DNA from: Amphiura filiformis
Taxonomy: Eukaryota > Echinodermata > Ophiuroidea > Amphilepidida > Amphiuridae
Length of the DNA: 64,000 bases
Assembly (NCBI RefSeq): GCF_039555335.1
Contig: NC_092628.1
Coordinates: 93,011,782-93,075,781, forward strand
Direction of reading: 5' to 3'
The notes under the pieces are model-generated. The model saw only the letters and a list, made by a program, of their open reading frames with translations. It searched no databases and was not told the origin of the DNA. Below, in pieces: positions 23,701 to 34,637 of the stretch. A program made the position numbers and the translations under genes. The stretch's first letter is position 1. Each line of letters starts with the position of its first letter.

Positions 23701-25396
23701 AAAAAAATTATTTCGGAAAAAAGTATACATGGAGATACAGCTCTGAAAAGTTGATCGATTGTGCACTCTACCAATCCCCACAATCGATTAGATTTGTGGA
23801 ATGATGCCATGTATACTTTTTTCAAAATAATTTTTTTTACGACTCAGATTTTGCCCCATTTTGAGGTTCACGCCATTTTTCTGATGTATCAACCCCTTAA
23901 ACCCAAAAGTTACACCCATAAAAGTTATTCCAGGAAGAGCAGTCAATGCCTTTCATGTTGTGCCCTCAAATATGTAATTATAAAGGGATGTTATACATGT
24001 ACAGCAAGTACATGTACATGCATGCTCATGCACATGTACAGTGTCATCTAGTATGGGCAAAGCATGGTTGCGTCTGGTATCCAACTAAAGTCATTTCCCC
24101 AACTGATGTACCTGAACATCTGAGAAGTTCTATCCTGAGAAAACTGAAACAGAATCAAGTAATAGTCAAGTGGTATGGTGAAGAGAACTTTAGTTCTGTA
24201 CCAGCTCATCACATCAACCACTTATCAGAAAATAAAGTTGATGCAGCCCGTGCCACTAGATCACACAATATTCAGTTGCGCTATCAACAAGCCATTTCTG
24301 ATGTCAGGGGTGAATAAAGTGCTATGCTTCAGTATAAACATTTTAAGATTGTGTAAAGGTAATCAGTTACACATTAACACTTTAAGAACATCATTTCTTT
24401 ATGAGTTTAGACATCAATAGATTTATTGTCTTGACACCAAACCTGACCGCTATATGTTTACTAAATATATAGGAATACAGGGGCCTCAGTACCAACATCA
24501 TTTCATTTTCATACATGAGAACAGTGTTTAATCAGTCTTTATAGTTTGTTTAACATATTTATAGATTCAAAACAACTTGAACTGAAGTAATAATGCTCTG
24601 TAACTTTTTTTAAATACAGTTGTGTTCCAAGTAGACTCCCAGGATTGGTTAACATTCTTCGTAAAAACAACATGCGCTTAGAATTTGTAACATATCTTTA
24701 AAATGGTGATACCCTGTGTATTAAAAACTTCAGAAATGGACTCAGCACAAAATTCTAGTCCAGAAAACATGTATAATGTTATGATAACATGAACTTCATT
24801 TTTCCCCCATTTTGGCAGTAAAACCGTACTCAAACCTCGAACCCTGTCATAGATATTAATATTTTGCGACATTTATAATGAAAACAATTAACACTGAAGA
24901 CACCCTATGGCACCTTCTACAACTTGAGAACAAGTCCTCAAACGTTTGAAATTTGTATAGAAAAATTACTTAATTCGTGTACATCGTGCCTGATCGTGGA
25001 ACATACTCTTTGCGTGGCTGTGCGTAGTATGTGTAAGCTGTTGTACGCAGATAACCTTGCAATATGGACGCGTGTCGGCCGTGGAGTATTATAGCGCTGT
25101 ACGCTCGTGTATTCGCATGATTAGTCATAGAGTAACATAAATTCTAACAAGCGTAGCCGTAGTTGAATTGAAATGTTCCACGATGTACACGAATTTAATA
25201 ATTTTTCTATAGTTCATGAGTTACTACAACCATGGTGGGGTGGCCTAAATCCGCCTAGTGCATGTATTCCCCACTTACCTATGATATTTTTGTGTGTATA
25301 TGCTTGCACCAAGACAGGTTTGCTGTCTTCGTATCGAAGTGGAACGCCTTCATAATTTGGCTTCAGTGCTTTGGGGTTTTTAACTTGGACATCCAT
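17701..25396 (-). CDS. Coiled-coil protein, four exons, 299 residues
   Basis: A minus-strand gene with exons 25396-25279 (ATG), 20678-20476, 19382-19180 and 18076-17701 (TGA). All have AG/GT borders, and the phases close exactly: 118+203+203+376 = 900 bases. The N-terminus is basic and proline-containing (MDVQVKNPKALKPNYEGVPL), with no signal peptide or membrane segment. Residues ~45-290 are Glu/Lys/Ala-rich with heptad-like spacing, for example WEKSAEIERDRAV, EEALRVEGEMKKQAAEQLG, VEKVKADKDKEREEAVAKA and KAAEEQKNALKALEAKKN, predicting a long coiled coil. The tail is RFIDGTNGFNQGQAEFLLE. I do not recognise the family and infer only a cytoplasmic structural or ciliary-type role, which is a weak guess. 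Exact phase closure makes this a real gene; an upstream non-coding exon is possible. Confidence 0.85.
18791..19116. mobile_element. hAT-like MITE with CAGTGGCGTAGAT end
   Basis: The left end is CAGTGGCGTAGATTTC and the right end contains CCCCCGGGATCTACGCC, the inverse of the left end with a diverged last few bases. G-runs near the left end and C-runs near the right also pair. It lies in an intron of the coiled-coil gene and has no coding capacity. Confidence 0.7.
20220..20430. mobile_element. Possible small MITE
   Basis: AATAGGCGAGA near the left and TCCCGCCTATT near the right form a short imperfect inverted repeat around ~190 bases. The evidence is weak because the arm is only ~10 bp. It lies in an intergenic-looking part of a coiled-coil gene intron. 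Confidence 0.3.
21119..23079. repeat. T-rich repeat block opened by a GC-rich hairpin
   Basis: The block starts with CTAGCGGG, then CCCGCGC-TTC-GCGCGGG, then CCCGCTAG (21119-21156), a strong stem of two nested inverted repeats. It continues with diverged ~350-base units that repeat a TCTACCCTTTCTTAC plus CTTTTAGCTTCTTTT motif (about 21240, 21780 and 22115). It ends with a direct duplication of CACTCGCGCACAAGATGGGC at 22992 and 23039, each copy followed by TTTATTTATAT. This looks like one transposon family, but no protein is recognised. It lies wholly in the first intron of the coiled-coil gene. Confidence 0.5.
23686..23870. repeat. Fold-back sequence
   Basis: AAAAAAAATTATTTCGG and AAAAAAGTATACATGG on the left pair with CCATGTATACTTTTTT and AAATAATTTTTTTTAC on the right. 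The centre contains GATCGATTGTG paired with CACAATCGATT. It has no coding capacity. Confidence 0.75.
24046..24317 (+). pseudogene. PWWP-like domain exon or retro-copied fragment
   Basis: This plus-strand frame begins with LVWAKHGCVWYPTKVISP, the first strands of a PWWP domain (a chromatin and methyl-lysine reader fold). It continues with NQVIVKWYGEENFSSVPAHH, the second half with its aromatic residues, and ends in a helical tail up to a TAA at 24315. A TCTAG acceptor-like site sits just before TATGGGCAAAG, so it could be a terminal exon. No companion exon is found, and it lies antisense inside an intron of the coiled-coil gene, so a captured or retro-copied fragment is equally likely. Candidate relatives are BRPF-type PWWP proteins (weak). 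The frame is undamaged. Confidence 0.45.
24954..25213. mobile_element. MITE with ~35-bp inverted ends
   Basis: TATAGAAAAATTACTTAATT on the left and its near-complement on the right are each followed by CGTGTACATCGTG inward. The right end lies only ~65 bases from the first splice donor of the coiled-coil gene, inside its intron 1. Confidence 0.85.
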
Positions 25397-26093
25397 GTTT
25401 TCGGCCTGCGTCACCAAAAAAATTGTTAGTGTACCGTTAGATGTCAATTCCAGGGGATAGAATTGGGACTGAGAGCCCAACTACTCTGCACTTCGACTGT
25501 CTAATGATGAGCAGTGTTGTAAAATTTCCAGCCAGACTGTTGTTGTTTTCGTTGATTTACCGAGGTCAAAGGTTGGCGCGAGTGGGAGAGCGTCTCGTTG
25601 CTAAGGTGACATCAGCCAGAGGAGGGCGGACAGTATGCATTGCAATCACCGTGTGGCAATCACCTGATTGCAATGAAATGACGTGACATGATTGCAAAAT
25701 CCCGTCAAACTTGGCACAAGTTAGGGAATGTTCAGAAATGCTTTGTGGTGGTGGTGGGGGGGGGCCTGAAAAATAAAAATAGAACTGCTACGATTAAAAC
25801 CAGATCTGGGTTTAAACCATTACAAACCGAAAAAACACTTTATCTAGGCCTACTGGTCATATTTTCGTACAGCAATTATTGTTTTTAGTCATAGGCCTAT
25901 TTGGTGTCAATTTGTTAAGAAATATATTTGGAAGAAATAATAGTCGCTCATGTCCAATTTCCGGGATTTTTGACCAAAAATGAGCATTTTTTAAATATTT
26001 TTAAGAAAAAAAAATCGATATTTGTGAGCAAGGATGTGTGCTTGATTAATTTGCAAGGGGTCAAATGTCACAAAAAACAACAACTTTCCCATA
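25397..26093. other. Upstream region of the coiled-coil gene
   Basis: This stretch precedes the start codon of the minus-strand coiled-coil gene and should contain its promoter and 5' untranslated region. I see no TATA-like box, no other gene and no clear repeat. Confidence 0.4.
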
Positions 26094-27117
26094 TAGGGTA
26101 AATTGGGGTAAATGGAACGGTGGGGTAAATGGAACGCTGAGAATACAATTCCCTCAATCAAGAAACAAATTGGGCAACATCATACCGAGTGTTCCATTTA
26201 CCCCAACGCCATACGTTCTGCTTTCGTTTCATACCCCAAGCGTGGGTTTACTCGGTATTTGAGTGGAAGAAAATCTCAAATGTTGTCACTGACCATGAAG
26301 TGGTGCTACGGTTCAGTGAACATTACTAATTTAAGGGTATTGATTCCTAAATATTTGAATGTTGTGCTGAGAGTTGTCTTACAATATTGGCAATATGTTT
26401 GTTATCTACAATAACATAAATGTTTTAAACAATAAAATAGCAGATTTTAATGATGAAATTATGCTAATTAGCTAATTAATTAGTTTATGTTCCATTTACC
26501 CCACAACAGATCCACTTGGGGTAAATGGAACACGGTTGACTGACTTCAAATATATATAACATGTTAATATTTTTTTACTAATTGGTTTAATTATTATGAA
26601 ATTATATACTACAAATAACTAATTCATGGTAGATTAGGCCTCCTGTTGATTTTTTAAAATCTGAAAACCATTTTTTCTGTTATGTACCGAGAGAAAGTGT
26701 ATTTTTACATGGTATTTTACCATGTTTTAAAAAAAAACATGAAAACAAAATTATTTTTGTTAATCTTTTGTTTAGTCACAAAATATATGTTAAATAAAAT
26801 ATTCTGATGTCTTTTCAATGTAAATATAGCTATGAATGTAGGCTCCTTGCAAGTAATGCCCCTTGTTCCAATTACCCATCCCACTGTTCCATTTACCCTA
26901 ATTTGTTGGGGTAACTGGAACACCATGACCATGCATGTATTTGGACCGATACAAGAAACAAAGCCATAAAATGGGAGTTTATCTGTTAAAACAAGTTGTA
27001 AAAACATATTATCTACTTATTGAAACAAACAAAAATCATATATGGATAGGCCTACCCTCCTGACCACAGAAAGTGATTTATTGCTTAAGCGTTCCATTTA
27101 CCCCAATTTACCCTACA
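26094..27117. mobile_element. ~1-kb TA-flanked element with GGGGTAAATGGAAC repeats
   Basis: The element reads TA-GGGTAAATTGGGGTAAATG on the left and ends with CATTTACCCCAATTTACCC-TA on the right. The TA flanks are typical of Tc1/mariner-like or related DNA transposons. Inside, GGGGTAAATGGAAC or its complement recurs at about 26122, 26188, 26490, 26518 and 26888. No transposase is encoded. Confidence 0.8.
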
Positions 27118-27167
27118 GCGAATATCAATTATTTTGATTTTATTTTTCTTCATGGAATGTAATACTC

Positions 27168-27207
27168 TGACCAAAGTTGCCCCAAATGCGGGGTAACTTT
27201 GGTCAGG
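27168..27207. repeat. Hairpin CTGACCAAAGTTGCCCC
   Basis: CTGACCAAAGTTGCCCC and GGGGTAACTTTGGTCAG pair around a six-base loop. The related sequence CCAAAGTTACCCCC at about 27340 suggests a collapsed MITE. Confidence 0.8.
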
Positions 27208-27502
27208 CTATTTTTTAACGCCTAGGGCACCCTTACAAAATCATTAAAAAATCGTTTTCAATTTCAAGGTGTAAGAGATAATTAGAAATATAATTGGTTT
27301 TGTTTGGAAGCAGTGGTTTAAAAACTCATAATAAGTGCCCAAAGTTACCCCCATTTTACGGTAGCTCATATAAAAACCAGGCCATAAGATGAATGTTTTG
27401 GCCCTCCTCAATTTCTGGGATTTGTCAGATTTTTTTTATAGATTTTTCAAAATCGTTTAGACTTTGGAATACTTTAGGAAAACTTAATAGGCCTAAGCCT
27501 AC

Positions 27503-27782
27503 GTAGGGGAGACCAGGGCAAAGTAGACCGAATTTTTTTGTCCAGGCCCAAACAGGATTACAAGGCAAGGCAAAAGTTTAGATTTATAATCTAACTTTAG
27601 GACAGCAACTAACAAATGACATTAATTTATAAAGTTTATCAAAACACAGTTTTATTAAATGGTGTCACCGTGAACTTGAAAAAAAATTTGTTCTACTTTG
27701 CTGCCAAGGTTTTTGGGCCGGAGTACGACCTTGCCGTTTCGTTTTGCCCCATGGTACACTTTGTCCCGGTCTCCCCTATAAG
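27503..27782. mobile_element. MITE with GGGGAGACCGGGACAAAGT-type ends
   Basis: The left end reads TAGGGGAGACCAGGGCAAAG and the right end is CTTTGTCCCGGTCTCCCCTA, again TA-flanked. A further related half-site lies at 27896-27913. It has no coding capacity. Confidence 0.8.
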
Positions 27783-28349
27783 TTTATTAGAGAACATTTA
27801 TACACTCCAACACCTTTTGTGGTAGGCCTATATACTCTAGAGCTTAAGGCCTCAAAACTCCCTCAGATTCTCTGGGCTGGACATAAAGTTTAGTCCACTT
27901 TGTCCCGGTCTCGCCATTGCAGCCACAGATCCTGCACGTGAAACCTTGTCCCCATTCTTGCACATGATTAGATAGTGCATCTATTAAAAAACAAATTCAC
28001 CCCAATATTGTTCAGTTTGGGAATTGTGATTATTTTTCCAAGTGTAAGGATACTTTATTGGCGCAGTATAGGCCTATTAATAATATAGGCCTACGCCTGA
28101 TCCGTGAACTTTGTCTTTTAAAGGCAATTCTCAACATTTTCTTACCCTGTTAGAGGCTGTGCAATAATTATCAGCCCGGGAAGGGGTAAATGTCCAAACG
28201 GCCCGCCAAAATCGCTTGCCCCCCCGGTTGCCAAAAATCACCCCGGCCTGCCAAAACTTCTTTACCCCACCCCCTTTGCACATGTCAAATTTTGCAGACA
28301 CGATACAGTAGAATTCACCACGACCCCATTAAAAGCTATTAAACCAAGA
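27783..28349. other. Intergenic, no gene seen
   Basis: Only a solitary MITE half-site near 27900 and a C-rich patch (28200-28290, with repeated GCCAAAA and CCCCGGCCTG-like words) are visible. Confidence 0.4.
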
Positions 28350-31300
28350 TCCCCATCATCATCATCATCATCAGTCGGCTGCGGAGCAGGCGACTACAAG
28401 CTTTCTCCAACTAATGCGATCTTGGGCAAGCGAAACAATTTTGTTTGGTTGCAGCATCCCTTCAGTATCTCCCAGGAGGTGCTGGACATACTGTAAGTAC
28501 AGTGTGCGTGGCCGTCCCGGTTTCCTCTTCCCATGTGGTGGAATATAAAGCGCATATTCTTTCACAGGCTCGCCATCTTCAAGACGCAGTATATGGCCGA
28601 GAAATTTGAGTTGATGAATCTTGACTCTGGCAACCAGTGGAGTGGTGTTGGTCAGGTTGTAGATGGTTTCATTTGGAATCCGATCCACACGCTTGATGTT
28701 TAACATGACTCTGTAGCAAGATGTTGCAAATGCATTGATCTTGTTTTCCATGTCCTTGGTAATTAATTACCCATGACTCACACCCGTACAGAAAGACAGT
28801 AACACACGTTGTCTGAAACAGCTTGATTTTTGTTTCGATTGGCAAGGACGGGCTTCTCCAAAGGCGTTCCAGTTTCCAGAAAGCTGCCCAGGCTAGTGCT
28901 TTTCTTCTTTTTAGGTCTCCAACACTAAAGCCCATCTTGGAACCCAAATACTTGAAGTCTGTGACATGGTTGATGGTACTACCATAGACTTCAAGTGCCG
29001 GTTGGGCGTTACAGTTTGCAGTCATATATTCTGTCTTAGGTGCGCTGATGACAAGGCCTAGATCTGCTGCTGCAGTTGCAGTCCTAGCTGTGACTGGGCC
29101 CGGTCTATGGAAGATTCCAGCAGGGCAATATCATCAGCAAAATCCAGGTCATTCAGCATCTTGGCAGGATACCTGCTTGACCGACGTGGGTAGGTAACAA
29201 TTCCAGCGTCAATTCCAGAAGTTAATTTCATCAGAAGGTAGTCTACCAGGATAATGAACAGGAATGGTGCCAACACATCACCCTGAAGCGCTCCAGTTGT
29301 TACTTGGAAAGGCCCTGAGATACTGCCATCTACCATAACGGCACTATTGGAGTCTTTGTAGAGCACCTGGATGGCATTGACCACAACCTTTGGTATTCCA
29401 TAATGCCGCAGCACTGAAAACATGACGGACCTGTTGATGGAGTCGAAGGCTTCTTTGAAGTCCACAAAAGTGACTGTTAAGGGAAGTTGGTACTCCTTGA
29501 CGCCTTCCATGATCCTCCTCAAAATGTGTATTTGCTGAGCACAGCTGCGACCCGATCTAAAGCCAACCTGGTTGCTTCTCAGTAAAGGATCAATGTGGGG
29601 TCTGATCCTGTTGAGAAGGATCTTGTTGTACACTTTTGCGGCAATGGACATAAGCAAAATACCACGGTAGTTTGTCATGAGAGAGAGGTCACCTTTCTTT
29701 GGTAGAGGAATGATTACATTCGTAACCCATTGACGTGGCGGTGTCAGCGTTGAGAATACTTCCATACAGAATTCGAGAATCATATCAATCATGCTATCCC
29801 CTCCTCCCTGAAGTGCTTCGGCAGATATAGCACAGTCCAATCCTGCTGCCTTGTTGGTCTTCATGGCTGCTATTGCTTTGACTACTTCTTCACGAGTTGG
29901 GGGCTCAGTGATAATAGGAAGATCTTCAACAGCTGGTGCAGGAAGTTCTGAAGCTGCTGTGCCACTGTCGTTGTTAAAGAATGAGCTAAAATATTCCTTC
30001 CATTCCTCAAGCAGTTCATGGTCACCATGGTCTTTTTGGCTTTCACCCCTTTCCTTGAGTTCTTCCCAGAAAGCGAGTGTATAATTTTCCAGGTGGTGGT
30101 ATAATTCCCCATCTCGTCGGCCAGCTTCAGGTCTTCCATCTGCTTATTGAGGGTAGCAAGCTCATCAGATTTATAGGAGTTGTTAAGGCTGGTGTTCAAG
30201 TTCCTCCATCTTTCTCTAGATTGACGAGACTTTGAAATGGAGTACCGCTTTTTGGCCTCATCCCTTTCAAGTTTAAGTCTGATGGTTGCATCTGATACCC
30301 AACTTGCTGGTCCGCATGGCTCTTGCTTGCCAATAACTTTTTCAGCAACTTCACGGACAGCTGTTCCGAAGGTCTCATACCTGGGTGTGGTGTCATCCAT
30401 GCTCAAGACCTGGAATCTGTTTGATAGCTCCAGCTGAAATTCCTCCTTTGTATCAGGATCTTGTAACTTCTTCCAGTTGAATTTTGGTCTCTTGCAAGGT
30501 TTTCCTTTGCTAGTTCGCAGACTGGCAGCTAGACGGATGCTCACAATACGATGATCGGAGTCCACTTCTACTGAGTTGTATGCTCGACAGTTGCGGAGAG
30601 AATTTACCCACTTGCTGTTTATTAGTATGTGATCTAACTGTGCATGGGTTGATCCAGCTGGATGGGTCCAAGTCCAGAGACGGTTCCTGGGTTGCGGGAA
30701 TCTCATCTGGGCCGGCCTGAGATTATACTCATGGCAGGTGTTGACCAGACGCTCACCATTGTCATTTGTTGAATCATGGTAGCAATGTGGACCAATGACC
30801 CAAGGATGGGAAAGATGACTGTCTGTTCCTATTCTGGCATCAAAATCGCCGAGGATGAGATGGATGTTGTGCCTTTTCATACCATCCAGGTGGTCAGATA
30901 GAGATGAATAGAATTCCTCCTTGTCAGAAGATGTTGCGCACTCAGTGGGTGCATATACAACAGTGATGCTGAGCTGAGGGTTGCCATGGAATGTTACAAG
31001 TAGTATCCTCTCGGAAACAGCTTCAACACTCTTAAGACATCTGTGAATGTGCTTGGACATGACCAGACCAACTCCTCCGTGCCTTTGCTTGGTAGCAGAA
31101 CTGAATAATAAAACCCAGTTCCTATCATCTGACCAAAGTTCATCGGTTGGGCTTGGTGTAATGAGACGATGTTCTTGAATTCCGGCAATGTCAATACCTG
31201 CATCAGCACAGCCCATGAATAGCTGATGCATTTTCCCTTGTTGATTTACAGTACGGACATTATAAGTAGATATTACAAGAGGTTTGAAGGTAGACAGGCG

Positions 31301-32190
31301 ACTATAATCAGGGCCAACAGTTCGTGATGGTGTGCCGAGTTCCCGCTGGTCCGTCATGAAGTCAACAGTAGACTGCCGCTCATCTACCCTCGGTATTTTC
31401 GAAGATTTGCTTGTAGTTTTCGTAATCATGAATTTTGCTGGGAATTATTTTGGTCCAGTCCCAGCAGCTTTACGGGTGATCAGCCCTGTTTCAGCTTATT
31501 TATGGACACACAGCAGCCGAGATCTACCAATATGTAGTAGTTCGCCCCTGATCTGGAACATGTTGGCCAGTGTTGGAAGGTTGAACAATGATGACATGTT
31601 CAACACCACCCTAATGACCGTTGAGAAGTAAATCTTCCTCTTCCGCTCTTTGACCCATGGTGAAGATTTAGACCCATTGGGATAGGCTACTCCAATATGA
31701 AGAGAATCACTACCGTCCTTGATCCCTTAGAATACTCGAGAAAATGAAGATGGAGTTTTGATGTTCATGGCAAGGGACCTTGGAACTAAACTAGCCCTAC
31801 CAGAAAAACAGCACCCGATCTTATGAGTAACTAGAAGGAGAAAGAACGGAGCAATATCTCATCCATGATTTTGTCGCTGGCTGTACTGTCTACATCGTTA
31901 TAGTAGCAAAAACAAATGGCCAAGACATTTGAACATACTGGCCGTTGAACCTGATGGTTGCCTCCGCCCTAAAGCTGGCATGTTCAGCAACTGAGCTAGG
32001 GAGGCAGAGAGCGCTCATTCCCTCACTCTGGCAAAATACCAGCCCACACCTGGGAGCACCCAATGGGAAATCCAACACCAGAAACAGCATGTTAAATACT
32101 GATTCTTTGCAACGGGGTTGCAGGTGTTGGCAAAGGTAATTTTCAGCTCCCCGACACTGCAGCAGTGTCTCCCTTTCCCCACTCATTGAA
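28350..32190 (-). mobile_element. RTE-like LINE, near full length, three frameshifts
   Basis: A minus-strand non-LTR retrotransposon. The endonuclease lies at about 31290-30500: ISTYNVRTVN, GIQEHRL, HGGVGLVMS, VVYAPTE, LILGDFDARIG, LDHILIN and SDHRIV. The reverse transcriptase spans 29870-29090: NKAAGLDCAISAEAL, IPLPKKGDLSLMTNYRGI, FVDFKEAFDSINR, GALQGDVLAPFLF and LDFADDIALLES. The C-terminal region spans 29040-28371: YLGSKMGFS, LKFLGHILRLEDGEP and GKRKPGRPR, then a stop. Frame breaks near 30050, 29075 and 28765 make it non-functional. The 3' end is an ATG/CAT microsatellite at 28351-28371. Sequence to ~32190 may be its 5' untranslated region. RTE-like assignment is by eye from the NYRGI and DFADD context. 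Confidence 0.8.
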
Positions 32191-32493
32191 AACAGCTCAA
32201 CTGATTAAATCAGATCTTCTCTGGTTAAATCCACACTACACATGTTTCTGTTTTACCCGTGCGGTATTGCAATGAGCTGGTATTATAGTTTCAGTTGGGT
32301 AACCTATTATAAAGCAAACGCAAGGTAACAATACTATGTGGGCCTTTGTTTACGAAATGAGACAATAGTCTGCTTATTGTTAACTAGCATTCTTGAAAAT
32401 GAGAAACATAATGGTTGTAGTCTTAACACGGTTTGGAATTAATTTCTTCATATTTTTTGGTGTTATCTGTCGTTTACATATCCTTCCTAAAAC
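32191..32493. other. Intergenic, no gene seen
   Basis: AT-rich sequence beyond the likely 5' end of the LINE. No coding or repeat structure is recognised. Confidence 0.35.
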
Positions 32494-32755
32494 ACAAAAG
32501 TGCGAATATTTCCAAACACCTAAATTAGCTAAAAATCTAGGACATGTTACAAAACTATATTTTCTAGAATTTCAGAAGAGTACTTTAAATATTGGCCGGT
32601 TATTTTTCACACAGTGACGTTAACTAGGCAATGTCCTATTACCTATAACATACACTAAAAGACCAAAGTGCGAATATTTCCAAACATCTAAATTAGCTAA
32701 AAATTTAGGACATGTTACAAAACTATATTTTCTAGAATTTCAGAAGTGTTTTTGC
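32494..32755 (+). repeat. ~168-bp tandem repeat (1.5 copies)
   Basis: AAAGTGCGAATATTTCCAAA starts units at about 32497 and 32665, each followed by the GACATGTTACAAAACTATAT stretch. A dispersed third copy lies at 42652-42820 inside the GPCR pseudogene region. The shared unit ends with GGCCGGTTATTTTTCACACA. Confidence 0.85.
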
Positions 32756-33264
32756 AGAGTATCTTTATTGACTAAAGTATGTTACAATCGTGTAAAAACC
32801 ATAATTTAAAATTTTTTCGAGGGCGTTCTCCTCAGCAAATGTTATAATATGGCTTTAATTATTATTGCTCTCATTTTTGAGATATAACTATACACCAACC
32901 ACATATTACAATCACATCGATACAGGTCGCTGCCTAGAATTATTGCAAACATGATGTTTTGTAGCAAATCTGGGATTTTCCCAATGTTCTAACAATAGAC
33001 ATTAACATTTCACCTTCCATCACTTCCTGTGGGTTTTTCCCGTGATGTCATTCTTTCTTTACAGTCCCAGGGATTTTCCCCTTGACATAAATAGTCTTCA
33101 CATATGATGCTGTTATTTCCATTATAGGGGATTTCCAGAAAAGCCATAATAAACAAATTATTGCATGATTATACAGGTACCTTTCCCTATTTCATGAAAT
33201 ACAATTATACAGGGTACATCACAACATAACCAATTTTGGATTAAAAATGAATGAAAAAAACAAA
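32756..33264. other. Intergenic, no gene seen
   Basis: No gene is found. Short phrases such as GGGATTTTCCC recur (about 32970 and 33072) but build no clear element. Confidence 0.35.
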
Positions 33265-33269
33265 AAAAC

Positions 33270-33342
33270 AGCCGAGACTGGGCTTTGAACTCGAGATTCC
33301 CGCTTTGTAAACCACTGCACCAACCAACTGTCCAATGTTACA
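33270..33342 (-). repeat. tRNA-like (SINE head) sequence
   Basis: On the minus strand this reads GTTGGTTGGTGCAGTGGTTT (A-box-like D-arm) and ~30 bases later GAGTTCAAAGCCC (B-box-like T-arm), followed by a T-run (TTTTTTTG) that could stop RNA polymerase III. The acceptor stem does not pair well, so I take it as a tRNA-derived SINE remnant and not a working tRNA gene. Confidence 0.4.
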
Positions 33343-33372
33343 ACGCGATTTTAAGTCTATGTCATAACATAT

Positions 33373-34420
33373 ATATCGTAACCACATGCGAGATGACAAA
33401 GAGTAAGACCCCCCTAGTTTATAGTGGGGTGTACTATCACACCCAACGGATTAATAAAATTAGTACACTTTTGGAATGATTTCTCATAATTGTGTTAAAC
33501 GACGTAAAAATTGAGTCAATCTTGCACCCCCCCATTAATTAAACCAAAACTGAAAGAGGTCCGTATTCTGGAAAAACTACTATGCTAGTGTGTTTGTTGT
33601 TTTTTGCCATCGGGTGGCAGATAAAATATATAGGACATGTGCGGTGCCTGCCATAAACCGGTATTATAATAGTGCCGCTCACTAGCTCATTATGGAAACG
33701 CAAAAATCATAGCTTTTACACGATACATTAAATTAAAAATTTTACGAATTGTATAGGCTAGAAATACTATATGCTAATAATCGAGCGCAATATTAATGTT
33801 TACATGTTAGGCACGTGCACACATTGCAATCATAGGTGACCTGGCCTTGACCACCTTGAACACACTGATCCAACGAGTATCCATTCACACGTCCATTCAT
33901 ATATCGTAACCACATGCGAGATGACAAAGAGTAAGACCCCCTAGTTTATAGTGGGGTGTACTATCACACTCAACGGATTAATAAAATTAGTACACTTTTG
34001 GAATGATTTCTCATAATTGTGTTAAACGACGTAAAAATTGAGTCAATCTTGCACCCCCCCCATTAATTAAACCAAAACTGAAGGAGGTCCGTATTCTGGA
34101 AAAACTACTATGCTAGTGTGTTTGTTGTTTTTTGCCATCGGGTGGCAGATAAAATATATAGGACCTGTGCGGTGCCTGCCATAAACCGGTATTATAATAG
34201 TGCCGCTCACTAGCTCATTATGGAAACGCAAAAATCATAGCTTTTACACGATACATTAAATTAAAAATTTTACGAATTGTATAGGCTAGAAATACTATAT
34301 GCTAATAATCGAGCGCAATATTAATGTTTACATGTTAGGCACGTGCACACATTGCAATCATAGGTGACCTGGCCTTGACCACCTTGAACACACTGATCCA
34401 ACGAGTATCCATTCACACGT
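33373..34420. repeat. 528-bp tandem duplication, ~99% identical
   Basis: Unit 1 (33373-33900) and unit 2 (33901-34420) both start ATATCGTAACCACATGCGAG and end CGAGTATCCATTCACACGT. I see about three substitutions and two homopolymer length differences. The second unit ends ~220 bases before the UGT start codon, so the duplication lies in the upstream region of that gene. Confidence 0.95.
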
Positions 34421-34637
34421 GAACTGCGTATTGTTTCTCTCATTTCCATGGTACAATTCAGCACAGGACAATTTAATGCAATAATTGTATAACTCCTGAA
34501 GTTGCACTGTCACATCCCTAGCTAGTATGAGTAGTGTTTACTGATACTACGGCCGTATAACGATGGAATTCATCATGGCATCCAGTGTAATGCACGATGA
34601 CACACGTGCTGCTTGGAAACTGAACCTGGGTATCATA

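Larger units (their letters stand above)
23081..24848. mobile_element. Segment with ~45-bp inverted ends enclosing a PWWP-like exon
   Basis: GACAGGGTTCGAGGTTTGAG at 23081 is matched in reverse at the right end (24848 inward). Both continue with CGGTTT and ACTGCCAAA and show only a few differences. Between them lie a fold-back (about 23686-23870) and an open frame with a PWWP-like domain. Either this is a transposon that captured a gene piece, or two solitary repeat copies flank the exon by chance. Confidence 0.5.

Noticed and set aside
34563..34637. Upstream ATG as the UGT start
   Set aside because: It would place 25 hydrophilic residues before the signal peptide; the ATG at 34638 gives a standard N-terminal signal and normal length, though use of the upstream ATG cannot be excluded.
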